The notes under the pieces are model-generated. The model was not told the origin of the DNA, ran no database searches, and saw only the letters and a list, made by a program, of their open reading frames with translations. From contig JADKKI010000073.1 in assembly GCA_016720595.1 (NCBI GenBank), forward strand, positions 23,079-87,078: DNA of 64,000 nucleotides, given 5' to 3'. The stretch is from Myxococcales bacterium (lineage in GTDB: Bacteria > Myxococcota_A > Polyangia > Haliangiales > Haliangiaceae). Made by a program: the position numbers and the translations under genes. Each line of letters opens with the position of its first letter. Within the stretch, counting starts at the first letter, position 1. This document shows, one piece after another, positions 16,518 to 24,916 of this stretch.

Positions 16518-18599
16518 ATGGAGCCCGACGCCGTTCCCCGCGCCCTGGGCGAGTTTCGCATCGAGGCGATCCTCGGCGAAGGCGGTAGCGGCATCGTTTA
16601 CGACGCCACATGGGGTCCCCGCCGGGTCGCGCTGAAGGTCCTCCACCCGAACCTGGCGCACACGGAGCGCGTGCGCGCGCAGTTCCTTGTCGAGGCGCAA
16701 CGGCTGCAGGCGATCACGCATCCTGCGGTCGTCAAGGTGCTCGCCGTGGGAGAGCTCCCCGATGGCCGCCCGTATCTCGCGATGGAGCGGCTCGATGGCG
16801 AGACGCTCGCCCAGGTGCTGGCGCGTGGCCCTCTCACGCTCCCCCACGCCCTCGAGCTGTTCGGCGAGCTGTGCGCCGCGGTCGGGACCCTGCACGAGCA
16901 GGGCATGATCCACCGCGACCTCAAGCCCGAGAACGTGTTCATCGTCGCCAGCAAGCACGCGGTGCTGCTCGATTTCGGGATCGCCAAGGAGCTCGCCGCA
17001 CCGGCCTCGACGACGACCATGGACGGCGGAGTCCGCGGCACCCCGGCGTACATGGCGCCCGAGCGGTTCTTCGGCCAGCCGGCTTCGATCGCCACCGATC
17101 TCTACGAGCTCGCCGTCACGCTGTACGCGATGCTCGCGGGGCGATTGCCGTGGGACGACCTCGCGGATCCCGAGGCGCGGCTGTCCCCGCGTCCGCTCGT
17201 CGAGCTCGCCTCCGTCCCCGAGGAGCTCGACGTCGAGATCCGGCGTGCGCTGTCCACGCGCGCGCAGAACCGGCCGGTCACCGCCGGCGCGCTCGAGGCC
17301 GCGGTGCGGGCCGCGGCGGGCAGCGCCGCCCCGACCCAGCCGTCGGAGACCGCGCGGATGCGCCCCGCGTCGGGCGAAGGCCCGTCGCCGAAACCGACGG
17401 TCACGGCCGAGACCAAGCCCTGGTTCGCCGAGCGCCAGAACACCACGGACCGCGGCAAGACCCCGCTCGCGTGGGCGCCCACGGCGCAGCAGCAGCCGGT
17501 GCCTCCTCCCGCGGCGAAGCGCTGGCCGTGGATCGCCGGCGCGGTCGCGATCGCGATGCTCACCGGTGGCGTGGTGCTGTGGCGGATGCGCGGCGATGAC
17601 GCAACCGTCGGCGCGCCGATCTCCTCCTCGGTGACCACGCCGTCCGCACCGCACTCCACCGCGGCGGCCGCCACCCACTCGTTGCCTCCCGCCGAAGATC
17701 CGTGGGGCGCCGGCAAACCACCACCGCCGCCGCCGTCCGCGCTGCCGACCTCCGGGCCGGCGGTGTCCGTCGCGATCGCCCAGGCCGAGGTCGCGAAGGC
17801 GATCCCGCACCTGCCCTCGGACACGTCGTTTCTCGCCGCGGGCCTCGTCGGGCACCTGCAGCGCGACGAGCGGTTCGCGACGATGTTCGACAAGCTCGGC
17901 AAGCACCCGCAGGCCCAGATGATGATGGGGCTCCTGCCGCCGTGCCTGAAGACCTTGATGGCGGGCTCGGAGTGGTTCGTGTTCGGCTCGACGGGCTTCC
18001 TCGCCGACAAGCAAGGCACGTTGATCGTCCGCGGTCGCTGGCAGCGCAAGGACGTCGAGGCGTGCTTCGCGGGCCAGAGCCACGAGCTCGCGATGACCGA
18101 TGGCGTGAAGCTGTTGCAGCTCCCCGAGATCGGCTGGCTCGACTTCCTCGACGCCAACACCGTCTACATCAGCGTGCGGCAGGATCTCGCGGCGGCGCAG
18201 GTCCACGACAACGTGAAGAAGGGGCAGGGGCTGACCCCGCGGGCGCGCGCGCTGCTGGCGACGTTGCCCGCGCAGCGCGCGCTGACGTTCGTCGTCGACG
18301 GCACCGGCGGCGTGGAGTGGCCCAGCGACATGCTGCCGAAAGGCAGCGACGCCGCGGCGTTCGTGCAGGTCTCGGACTGGGGCATCGAGTTCGACGTCGC
18401 GCTGGACGTCAAGACCGAGGCCGCCGCCAAGGCGCTCGAGGCCAAGGCCAAGCCGCAGCTCGAGCCCCTGATCCCGTCGGGCTCCGATTCCGTGGGCAAG
18501 CTGACGGTCGTGCGCAAGCAGGCCACGGTGAAGATCGGCGGGAAGCTGTCGACGTTGATGTTGGGGATCGTCTCGTCGTCGATCGCCTCGCTCCCGTAG
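16518..18599 (+). CDS. Transmembrane Ser/Thr protein kinase with unrecognised C-terminal outer domain
   Basis: 693 residues. Kinase domain (about 10-270): ILGEGGSGIVYDA glycine loop, VALKVL, MIHRDLKPENVFI, LLDFGIAKE, RGTPAYMAPERFF. A disordered Pro/Thr linker leads to one membrane helix at about 336-357 (WIAGAVAIAMLTGGVVLW), then a Pro-rich spacer and a folded domain of about 280 residues (LPSDTSFLAAGLVGHL, WFVFGSTGFLADKQGTLIV, ALTFVVDGTGGVEWPSDM). I do not recognise this outer domain; it looks like a periplasmic sensor or ligand-binding module. Followed after 13 bp by udk. Confidence 0.88.
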   Translation: MEPDAVPRALGEFRIEAILGEGGSGIVYDATWGPRRVALKVLHPNLAHTERVRAQFLVEAQRLQAITHPAVVKVLAVGELPDGRPYLAMERLDGETLAQVLARGPLTLPHALELFGELCAAVGTLHEQGMIHRDLKPENVFIVASKHAVLLDFGIAKELAAPASTTTMDGGVRGTPAYMAPERFFGQPASIATDLYELAVTLYAMLAGRLPWDDLADPEARLSPRPLVELASVPEELDVEIRRALSTRAQNRPVTAGALEAAVRAAAGSAAPTQPSETARMRPASGEGPSPKPTVTAETKPWFAERQNTTDRGKTPLAWAPTAQQQPVPPPAAKRWPWIAGAVAIAMLTGGVVLWRMRGDDATVGAPISSSVTTPSAPHSTAAAATHSLPPAEDPWGAGKPPPPPPSALPTSGPAVSVAIAQAEVAKAIPHLPSDTSFLAAGLVGHLQRDERFATMFDKLGKHPQAQMMMGLLPPCLKTLMAGSEWFVFGSTGFLADKQGTLIVRGRWQRKDVEACFAGQSHELAMTDGVKLLQLPEIGWLDFLDANTVYISVRQDLAAAQVHDNVKKGQGLTPRARALLATLPAQRALTFVVDGTGGVEWPSDMLPKGSDAAAFVQVSDWGIEFDVALDVKTEAAAKALEAKAKPQLEPLIPSGSDSVGKLTVVRKQATVKIGGKLSTLMLGIVSSSIASLP

Positions 18600-18612
18600 T
18601 ACAACGCGCTCG

Positions 18613-19245
18613 ATGTCCTCCCCCACGCGTCCACTCGTCGTCGGGATCGCTGGGGGCACTGGCTCCGGCAAGACCACGGTCGCCCACAAGCTCGCGGCCT
18701 CGATGCCCGGCCGAGCGGTCACGATCGAGCACGACGCCTACTACCGCGACCAAGCGCACCTCTCGTTCGAGGAGCGCGTGAAGATCAACTACGACCACCC
18801 CTCGTCGCTCGAGAGTGATCTGCTGGCGAGCCACCTGCGCACGCTCCGCGAGGGCCAGGCCGTGGACATCCCGATCTACGACTTCGCCACGCACACGCGC
18901 CGCACCGAGACCCGCCACATCGAGGCGGCGCGCGTGGTGATCGTCGAGGGCATCCTGGTGTTCACCGAGCCCGCGCTGCGCGAGCAGATGGACATCAAGA
19001 TCTTCGTCGATACCGATTCGGACATCCGGCTGATCCGGCGGATCCGGCGCGACCTCGAGCAGCGCGGCCGCACGTTCCAGTCCGTGCGCGACCAGTACTA
19101 TCAGACGGTGCGGCCGATGCACATCGAGCACGTCGAGCCGTCCAAGCGCTGGGCCGACCTGATCGTCCCCGAAGGCGGCGACAACAAGGTCGCGCTCGAC
19201 GTGCTCCTCGGGCAGCTCGGGCGCGTCGCGTTCGGCCGGGACTGA
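18613..19245 (+). CDS. udk: Uridine kinase
   Basis: 210 residues, the normal length. ATP- or GTP-dependent phosphorylation of uridine and cytidine to UMP and CMP in pyrimidine salvage, cytosolic. P-loop GIAGGTGSGKTTVAHK (about 10-25), nucleoside-site motif EHDAYYRD, NYDHPSSLESDLL, YDFATHTRR, EGILVFTEPALR, and the lid-like RRIRRDLEQRGR. It starts 13 bp after the kinase, suggesting co-transcription. The portion from codon 26 through 40 bp past the stop is duplicated near 23.6-24.2 kb, on the other side of a foreign-looking island. This left copy is the intact one. Confidence 0.93.
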   Translation: MSSPTRPLVVGIAGGTGSGKTTVAHKLAASMPGRAVTIEHDAYYRDQAHLSFEERVKINYDHPSSLESDLLASHLRTLREGQAVDIPIYDFATHTRRTETRHIEAARVVIVEGILVFTEPALREQMDIKIFVDTDSDIRLIRRIRRDLEQRGRTFQSVRDQYYQTVRPMHIEHVEPSKRWADLIVPEGGDNKVALDVLLGQLGRVAFGRD

Positions 19246-19285
19246 GGCGGTGTGTTCTCGCTCGGGCGGCGCTCGGGCCGCGCGC
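18688..19285. repeat. Left copy of the udk direct repeat (598 bp)
   Basis: From codon 26 of udk to 40 bp past its stop. Matches 23638-24231 in the same orientation at about 97% identity by my reading (roughly 18 substitutions and two 2-bp deletions in the right copy). Homology begins at aagctcgc and ends at ggccgcgcgc; sequences outside are unrelated. Confidence 0.9.
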
Positions 19286-19408
19286 AGCATTTCGCGGCAC
19301 TCCAGACGTGACCTGACTAGCGCAGCACAATCCATGGCGTTGCGTCGCCGCCGCATCGCGTGCGACTAGCGCGAACGACGCGATTGGTGGCGCCGTCGCT
19401 GGCGACAA

Positions 19409-21124
19409 CTACCAGAACTTGAGGAACCAGGCTTCAGGTCGAAATGGATCCGGGCTGAAGTTTCGGGTGCCAAGGACTCCAGTGGATATCTGCGAAAGTG
19501 GCGAGTTGTAGATGTCGCCGGTTCCAACCCAGGTGTTCGTGCCAGGAGGCAGCTTGTAAGAATAGATAGCGTTGTTTGCGCTCGTCTGTGCCAGGCGAAA
19601 TGTAGAGTCGGTTCCCACCCACACGATGCTCGGAGTATCCATCAGCACGATTCCCTGTGTGTAAGTAGTCGACACTGCAAACTGTCCGGATGCCCCCACG
19701 CCTCCCCATGTCCAGGTCAGGACAGAGTTAGCGTCAATTCCGGAATACGCAATTATGCACCCACCTGGGAGCCCGACACACGCAATCGATGGCGCGTAGT
19801 AGGATGAAGCCGCGAGCAATGTCGTGAATGGCAGTGTGGAACTGCCGGTCGCCGGAACCGTGATGATCATCACTCGATTGTCATTTCGAAGGTATCCAAT
19901 GAGGAATGAGTCGGACCAACCATCGTAGGTCACGGTTAACCCATACTGTCTAGTATATTCGGCTGTTAGGCAGGTTTCGGTACTGAATGTGAATCCGTGG
20001 TTTGTTGATCGTCGATAGCAGATGGTCCCGTTTTCGTTCGTGTAGTAGCTGCCTCCAATCGACCTCTCATAGACAACCATGGTCTCTGGCACGACACTGG
20101 AATCGGGCTTAGATGCGATAGCTGGTGGACGGCCGAGCAGGTCTCCGCTCGCCCAGCCTTGCTGTCCTTGGAATCCACCAATGTACTGCGCTGTTCCATA
20201 GGTGCTGCCTGCGCCGCCATTGCTTGGGCTAGTCCCTCCTTGAACCCACGAGAGGACGCGAATCGAAGACACCTGTGACAATGACCCCATTCGAAAAAGT
20301 GGGGTAGCTGAGGTTGTGTTTGTCGCCCGAGAAGGGGTGCGCCAAGAGGTTCCTGTAGCCATTCTAGTCTTGAGGATCTGTCCACTGCTGGACCGAACAC
20401 CATAGCGTCTCTGTGCGATTTCCATGTCCCAGTTGCTCAGTCTGCGAGCTCCACCCTTCATTACCGACTGCTGTCCAATATCCTCGCAGTCGGTTCCGGC
20501 CGGCAGTGTCGGATGATCCATATTATAGATGACGTGCCCAAATTCGTGAACGAGTGCTCCGACGAGATCAATGCATCCTGGGCAAAATGGACTTGATTCG
20601 ACCACCTGCCAAACTGCTTGAGTGCAGGAACTTGGATTTGAAGGAGGATGATAGAACTTGTTGACAACGAGGAACCCCCGACGCCAGGAACTGGGAAACT
20701 GCGCGAAGAATTCTGGATAGGTGAAGGCCGGACCAGCCGCACAGGTTGGTGGATTTGTCAGCGGACTCGTCCTGTCGCCACTGATAACGACGGCACCATC
20801 AATGGCGAGAAGCGATGTCACGCCTCGATAGCGCAGCTTGATGTTCGTTCCGCCAGATTCATTCCAGATGTATAGAGCACGAGTCACCGCCGTGCCGAAA
20901 TCAGCCTGCGAAAGGTTGGTAGCCAGAAGTGGATCCGCCGAGTTCACGTTGGTGATCCAGACGTCGACTCTGGCCTTGGCCGGAAACCAGGTGCCATTGT
21001 TGAACAACTTACATGTATTGAGAAGGAGCGCGGATGCCGGCTGCACAGTCAGCACACAGAGAATGAAAGCGACAGCCGCCATGATCCGAGCGGAGCGAGC
21101 ACGCAATCTCCTCATGGTGGTCAT
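19409..21124 (-). CDS. Secreted metzincin-like zinc metalloprotease
   Basis: 571 residues. Sec signal peptide (MAAVAFILCVLTVQPASA). The N-terminal catalytic domain (to about 240) has an extended zinc motif VHEFGHVIYNMDHP: HExxH is intact, the metzincin Gly at the eighth position is Tyr, and Asp then His occupy positions where the third ligand is expected. NTCKLFNNGTWFPAKARV resembles the start of matrixin-like domains, and several Cys pairs suggest disulfides. The C-terminal 300 residues form repeated beta-strand blocks (VVYERS, YNSPLSQISTG) of a propeller-like kind. Its ATG overlaps the TGA of the lipoprotein gene upstream (ATGA). AT-richer than the chromosome, indicating horizontal origin. 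Confidence 0.72.
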   Translation of the reverse strand: MTTMRRLRARSARIMAAVAFILCVLTVQPASALLLNTCKLFNNGTWFPAKARVDVWITNVNSADPLLATNLSQADFGTAVTRALYIWNESGGTNIKLRYRGVTSLLAIDGAVVISGDRTSPLTNPPTCAAGPAFTYPEFFAQFPSSWRRGFLVVNKFYHPPSNPSSCTQAVWQVVESSPFCPGCIDLVGALVHEFGHVIYNMDHPTLPAGTDCEDIGQQSVMKGGARRLSNWDMEIAQRRYGVRSSSGQILKTRMATGTSWRTPSRATNTTSATPLFRMGSLSQVSSIRVLSWVQGGTSPSNGGAGSTYGTAQYIGGFQGQQGWASGDLLGRPPAIASKPDSSVVPETMVVYERSIGGSYYTNENGTICYRRSTNHGFTFSTETCLTAEYTRQYGLTVTYDGWSDSFLIGYLRNDNRVMIITVPATGSSTLPFTTLLAASSYYAPSIACVGLPGGCIIAYSGIDANSVLTWTWGGVGASGQFAVSTTYTQGIVLMDTPSIVWVGTDSTFRLAQTSANNAIYSYKLPPGTNTWVGTGDIYNSPLSQISTGVLGTRNFSPDPFRPEAWFLKFW

Positions 21125-21756
21125 GGCGCCCCCTCGACAGGCGAGAGAGTCAGTAGCTGTTGAATCTCAGCGATGGAGGTATCGACCGACTGTAGGCGAA
21201 ACCCACCATGGTCATCGACGGGGGCAGCGATGAGAAGTTGGTCGGCGTTGGGTCCGACAAAGAACGCAACATAGGTGCCACCTACTTCGAGCCGTGGCGA
21301 GTCTGCAGCAATGACAACTGCTCCACTAAGTTCGCCGCCCGAAAGCTCGATAGTCTCTGATGCACGCCCACGATAGTTTTGAACGATATAAAGTGTCGCA
21401 GTTGTTCCGATGAACGGTGCCCGATCTATTACATGGCCGATGAGCCGTGTACATCTCACGTGGGCGATTGCGATTGTGTGCAACGTCCACGCATCTAGGA
21501 TGTCGGACCGAGGCGGAGGAACAGGGTCAGCTCCGAGATCCACGGCCGCCTGCGCAACACTGCGGCCAACAAATGGCTCCACAAGAGCCGCATCCGCGGG
21601 AGGATCGACCTGTGCGGCCGGAGCATCCGTTGCCGCATCGGATGGCAGTGGCGCAGCGTGCACGCTGAACTCGGTTGTCGTCGAATCACCCTCGCATGCC
21701 GTCAATGCGAACGACACAACCACAAGCAACACTCCGCTCACCTTCGCATTCCCCAT
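21121..21756 (-). CDS. Lipoprotein of unknown function, coupled to the metalloprotease
   Basis: 211 residues. MGNAKVSGVLLVVVSFALTAC is a lipoprotein signal with lipobox LTAC, then an Ala/Asp/Pro linker to about residue 60. The folded part (LHTIAIAHVRCTRLIGHVI, TATLYIVQNYRG, LEVGGTYVAFFVGP) reads as a small beta domain of about 130 residues. The second half resembles proteins that measure or cap a transported product, but I do not recognise the family. It overlaps the protease start by 4 nt, so it may be that protease's membrane partner or propeptide-like chaperone. No Shine-Dalgarno or -10 box near the start. Confidence 0.7.
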   Translation of the reverse strand: MGNAKVSGVLLVVVSFALTACEGDSTTTEFSVHAAPLPSDAATDAPAAQVDPPADAALVEPFVGRSVAQAAVDLGADPVPPPRSDILDAWTLHTIAIAHVRCTRLIGHVIDRAPFIGTTATLYIVQNYRGRASETIELSGGELSGAVVIAADSPRLEVGGTYVAFFVGPNADQLLIAAPVDDHGGFRLQSVDTSIAEIQQLLTLSPVEGAP

Positions 21757-21862
21757 GGCTGCGACCCCGACGTCAATCTCGCTGCAAAATACGTCGAGGT
21801 CCAGCTAAATCGCCGCATCCCGTAGCGGCGGACTTGCACGGATGAGCTGAGAAATCGGACGG

Positions 21863-21883
21863 GGTGCCGCAATATGCGGCACC
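21863..21883. promoter_or_regulatory. 21-bp inverted repeat, hairpin or operator
   Basis: GGTGCCGCA and its exact complement TGCGGCACC separated by ATA. It could be a regulator operator or a terminator remnant without a T tract; the sequence alone does not decide. Confidence 0.4.
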
Positions 21884-22077
21884 AGCTTCGATGCGAGGAG
21901 GCTAGTCGCTTGGTCGCCCACAAACACAATGGCACGCCACTGTGGCCCGGGGCTGGCGTGATCAGGTTGAAAGGTGGATGAGTTACAGCTGTTCGCGACG
22001 TTCGTGACCTGTACCGACCTCCACTATGACGTGTCAGAAAAGGCAGCTATTGAGCACGAAGCGAAGCCACGACTGGA

Positions 22078-22083
22078 TATAAT
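22078..22083 (+). promoter_or_regulatory. Consensus -10 TATAAT upstream of the membrane protein
   Basis: TATAAT ends 8 nt before ATG 22092. No -35 at the ideal distance is obvious. It marks 22092, not the later GTG at 22184, as the original start. Confidence 0.55.
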
Positions 22084-22091
22084 TGTCCGGC

Positions 22092-23545
22092 ATGCATCGC
22101 GTGTGGCGTCTAGATCTCGCGGTGATGCTCGCAATCGTCATCGCCGGCTGCGTGATCACGATCGCCTGCGGGAGCGCATTGGCGTGAACCAGGGCGAGGG
22201 CTGGGATGGACAGGCCTACGCTGCGTGGGCTCGAGATTTTCCGGAGGCGGTTGTCGAGACCGGGGTGACGGAATTCCAGAGCGAACGCGTCCTGCCGTCG
22301 GCACTGGTGTACTACGCGCTGAGCGCGGTGGGCTGCCCCCATACCTCCGGCAACGTGATCGCTGGGTTTCAAGTCCTGGATGCTCTCGCGCTGACCGTCG
22401 AGGCCGTGTTGTTGATGGGTATCTCGCTCGTGCTCGGTTGGTCGCGCACGTTGACGTGGGTCGCGTTCGTTGCGACTTTTCTGTCCTTCGCGAATGCGCG
22501 CGAGGCTCTCTACTATCCGACAATGACGGATCCGACCGCATCTGCGCTCGCGATGGGGACGGTCTGGGCATACGTCGCTCGGCGACCCGTCGCACAATGG
22601 GGCATCGCGTTGGCGAGCGCTTTCACGTGGCCAGCCCTCGTCCCTTTCGGGCTGGCGGCACTGATCTTGCCGCGCACCGTGAAGCCTCTCCCTTCGACGA
22701 CTGGACGTTGGCACCGTTTCCTTGCGCTAGGCGTGGCTCTCAGCGTGGCCGTATTCGTGGTGGCGTGGTTCATCTCGGTGCTCGCGAACCCCATCCAGAT
22801 CGCTCGGTGGCTCGATCGAGCGCACCACGACCTTTACCCCATCACGATCGCCAGTATTGTCATCCCGACGGCGCTCGCCGCGTACGTCGTAGCGCGACAG
22901 GAGACCACCTGGAGCTTGCGCGCCTATCTGCGGGACGCCGGTTGGCGCCGAACGACCGTGGCACTCTTGGCCGCAGCCTCGATTGTAGGAGCGCGCGAAC
23001 TCTGGCACGCGCGCGTCGGCATTCAGGGCGTTGGGACCGGTTGGCGCGAACTCCGCCTATACTATGTAGCCAGCGCGGTGCTCGGCCCGCTTTGGAGCCT
23101 GGTTCATCAGGTAACATACTTCGGTCCCATCGTTATCGTCGCGATCGGCGGCTGGACACGCATTGCGGGTACGGCTGCGCGATGGGGCCCTGGTGCTGTA
23201 CTCGGTCTCACGATGATGGTGTTTTCGTCTGTGAGTTCCGATGCACGCCATTTGCTACATATGGTGCCGCTACTCACTGTCCTTGCCGTTGCCTCAACTG
23301 CGTCGTGGTGGACACCTGGTCGCGCAGTTGTGCTTGCGGGCGTCTCACTCGCATGGTCGAAGCTGTGGCTCAGGATCGGATATACGACGATTCATAACTC
23401 GCTATCCTGGCCGGATCAGCGCTTCTTCATGCAACACGGACCGTGGGCAACCGACTCGACGTTTCTCGCACATCTCGCTGCAGGAATCGCAACCGCGCTC
23501 CTCTTGTGGCTGCTGCTCCGCCGGCCCGCGCCTCGGACTGAGTAG
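22092..23545 (+). CDS. Multi-pass membrane protein, GT-C-like, with N-terminal frameshift
   Basis: About ten hydrophobic segments in 453 residues from GTG 22184, including VLLMGISLVLGWS and VLAGVSLAWSKLW. Just after the expected first helix stands GEGWDGQAYAAWARDF, the acidic loop typical of GT-C glycosyltransferases, so a lipid-linked sugar transferase is possible. From ATG 22092 another frame encodes a helix (MHRVWRLDLAVMLAIVIAGC) that ends at a TGA overlapping GTG 22184. The two pieces together make a normal first helix plus loop, so a one-base indel near 22180 has probably split the gene. Alternatively the GTGA overlap gives coupled translation of a tiny leader. No partner gene is seen. 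Confidence 0.65.
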
Positions 23546-23637
23546 CGACGGTGGAGTGGTGCTGAGCAGCGTCGAGGCGTTCCGGAACGCGGCATATGGG
23601 CGCGCGTAGCTCGTATGGTGGGCAGAGCGGTTCGCTG

Positions 23638-24191
23638 AAGCTCGCTGCCTCGATGCCCGGCCGAGCGGTCACGATCGAGCACGACGCCTACTACCGCGAC
23701 CAAGCGCACCTCTCGTTCGAGGAGCGCGTGAAGATCAACTACGACCACCCCTCGTCGCTCGAGAGTGATCTGCTGGCGAGCCACCTGCGCACGCTGCGCG
23801 AGGGCCAGGCCGTGGACCTCCCGATCTACGACTTCGCCACGCAAACGCGCCGCACCGAGACGCGCCACATCGAGGCGGCGCGTGGTGATCGTCGAGGGCA
23901 TCCTGGTGTTCACTGACCGCGCTGCGCGAGCAGATGGACATCAAGACCTTCGTCGATCCCGATTCGGACATCCGACTGATCCGGCGGATCCGGCGCGACC
24001 TCGAGCAGCGCGGCCGCAGCTTCCAGTCGGTGCGCGACCAGTACTACGCGACGGTGCGGCCGATGCACATCGAGTACGTCGAGCCGTCCAAGCGCTGGGC
24101 CGACCTGATCGTCCCCGAGGGTGGCGACAACAAGGTCGCGCTCGACGTGCTCCTCGGGCAGCTCGGGCGCGTCGCGTTCGGCCGGGACTGA
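23638..24191 (+). pseudogene. udk: 5'-truncated, frameshifted udk copy
   Basis: Corresponds to codons 26-210 of the intact udk at 18613. It lacks the start and the ATP-binding P-loop. A 2-bp deletion (gcgcgcgtggtg reads gcgcgtggtg near 23880) and a second 2-bp deletion near 23913 break the frame; the last 85 codons are open again from 23934. Several substitutions change residues (QT to AT, EHV to EYV), so it came from a diverged allele or has decayed. It cannot make a working kinase. Confidence 0.9.
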
Positions 24192-24231
24192 GGCGGTGTG
24201 TTCTCGCTCGGGCGGCGCTCGGGCCGCGCGC
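23638..24231. repeat. Right copy of the udk direct repeat (594 bp)
   Basis: Matches 18688-19285 including 40 bp of sequence after the stop codon. The 92 bp from 23546 to 23637 between the membrane protein and this copy hold no recognisable feature. Confidence 0.9.
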
Positions 24232-24293
24232 TGTCACGGCCTGTGACCGGCAGGCGCTGTCCTCGCACGGCGCCGCGCGCGAGCCTGGAGCAC

Positions 24294-24908
24294 ATGACGC
24301 GCGTGTGGATGGTGACCGTGCTCGGGATCGTGATGGCGAGTGGGTGCTATGGCGGCCAGGAGTTCGAGTGGGAGGCGCGGGCGGTGATCGCCGTCGAACC
24401 GCAGGCGGTACCCGCGAGCGCGATCGCCGCGCAGCCGCGCTGGCTCTCGGTCCGGACCCTCGATGCGGATGTGGTGTACCCGCTCCGGATCGAGGGCGAT
24501 CAGGTGATCCTCGACAGCGCCTATGATGGCGCCGCGTTCCCTGTGAGCTACGACCCGTTCGACGCCGCCACCGCCACACGCCCGCGGCCCGGGTCGCTCG
24601 CGATCGAGCTCGCGGCGCCGTTCCCTCGACCGCCGAACGACCAGGCGCCGGGCGAGCTGTCGTTCACCGCGGACTTCGAGATCTCGGTGCTCGGGGATGG
24701 CGCCCCGGTGCGGATCCCCGTGCGCCTCGTCCCCCGCCTCGATCCGTGCGCGTACCAGTGGATCGATCCCGCGACGCCGGTGGTCCCGATCCCCGCGAAC
24801 GCGACAACCCAGGGCGCACCACTCGTGCAGGAGCCGACGAAGATCGTGGTGCCGCCGTTCGCGATCCGCGTGTTCGTTCAGGCCGCGTGCAGCGAGAGCA
24901 TCGGCTGA
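24294..24908 (+). CDS. Lipoprotein of unknown function
   Basis: 204 residues. MTRVWMVTVLGIVMASGC is a lipoprotein signal (lipobox ASGC). The mature part is beta-rich with Pro-rich turns (WLSVRTLDADVVYPLRIEG, LSFTADFEISVLGDG, IPVRLVPRLDPC, CSESIG) and two Cys near the end that may pair. I do not recognise the family. The ATG has a GGAG five nt upstream. The gene sits just outside the right udk repeat and uses GC-rich chromosomal codons, so it belongs to the host side of the junction. Convergent with the quinone reductase gene, 8 bp apart. Confidence 0.75.
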   Translation: MTRVWMVTVLGIVMASGCYGGQEFEWEARAVIAVEPQAVPASAIAAQPRWLSVRTLDADVVYPLRIEGDQVILDSAYDGAAFPVSYDPFDAATATRPRPGSLAIELAAPFPRPPNDQAPGELSFTADFEISVLGDGAPVRIPVRLVPRLDPCAYQWIDPATPVVPIPANATTQGAPLVQEPTKIVVPPFAIRVFVQAACSESIG

Positions 24909-24916
24909 GCTCGCTC

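Larger units (their letters stand above)
21757..22091. other. 335-bp non-coding interval in the island
   Basis: Lies between the divergent lipoprotein and membrane-protein genes. It contains a 21-bp hairpin (21863-21883), a short reading frame at 21974 whose first eleven residues (MDELQLFATFV) look like the start of a LysR-type regulator before similarity stops, and a perfect TATAAT at 22078. Otherwise I see no gene. Confidence 0.5.
19286..23637. mobile_element. Island of about 4.35 kb inserted between two udk copies
   Basis: Everything between the two udk repeats. Much of it, especially 19.4-22.1 kb, is clearly richer in A/T than the flanks and uses different codons. It holds a metzincin-like protease, a lipoprotein and a frameshifted membrane protein, none related to neighbouring genes. 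No integrase, transposase or inverted terminal repeat is visible. Intact udk on one side and a 5'-truncated copy on the other is the pattern left when a circular element bearing a udk fragment integrates by one crossover. Confidence 0.6.

Noticed and set aside
19286..23637. Insertion sequence or phage
   Set aside because: No transposase, integrase, inverted ends or phage structural gene is visible in the island.
23600..23640. tRNA-like fragment at the right end of the island
   Set aside because: A short GGGCAGAGCGG stretch resembles part of a tRNA, but no acceptor stem or T-arm can be folded.
24198..24293. Upstream in-frame extension of the lipoprotein at 24294
   Set aside because: It would read through the tail of the udk repeat and bury the signal peptide; the ATG 24294 has its own GGAG site.
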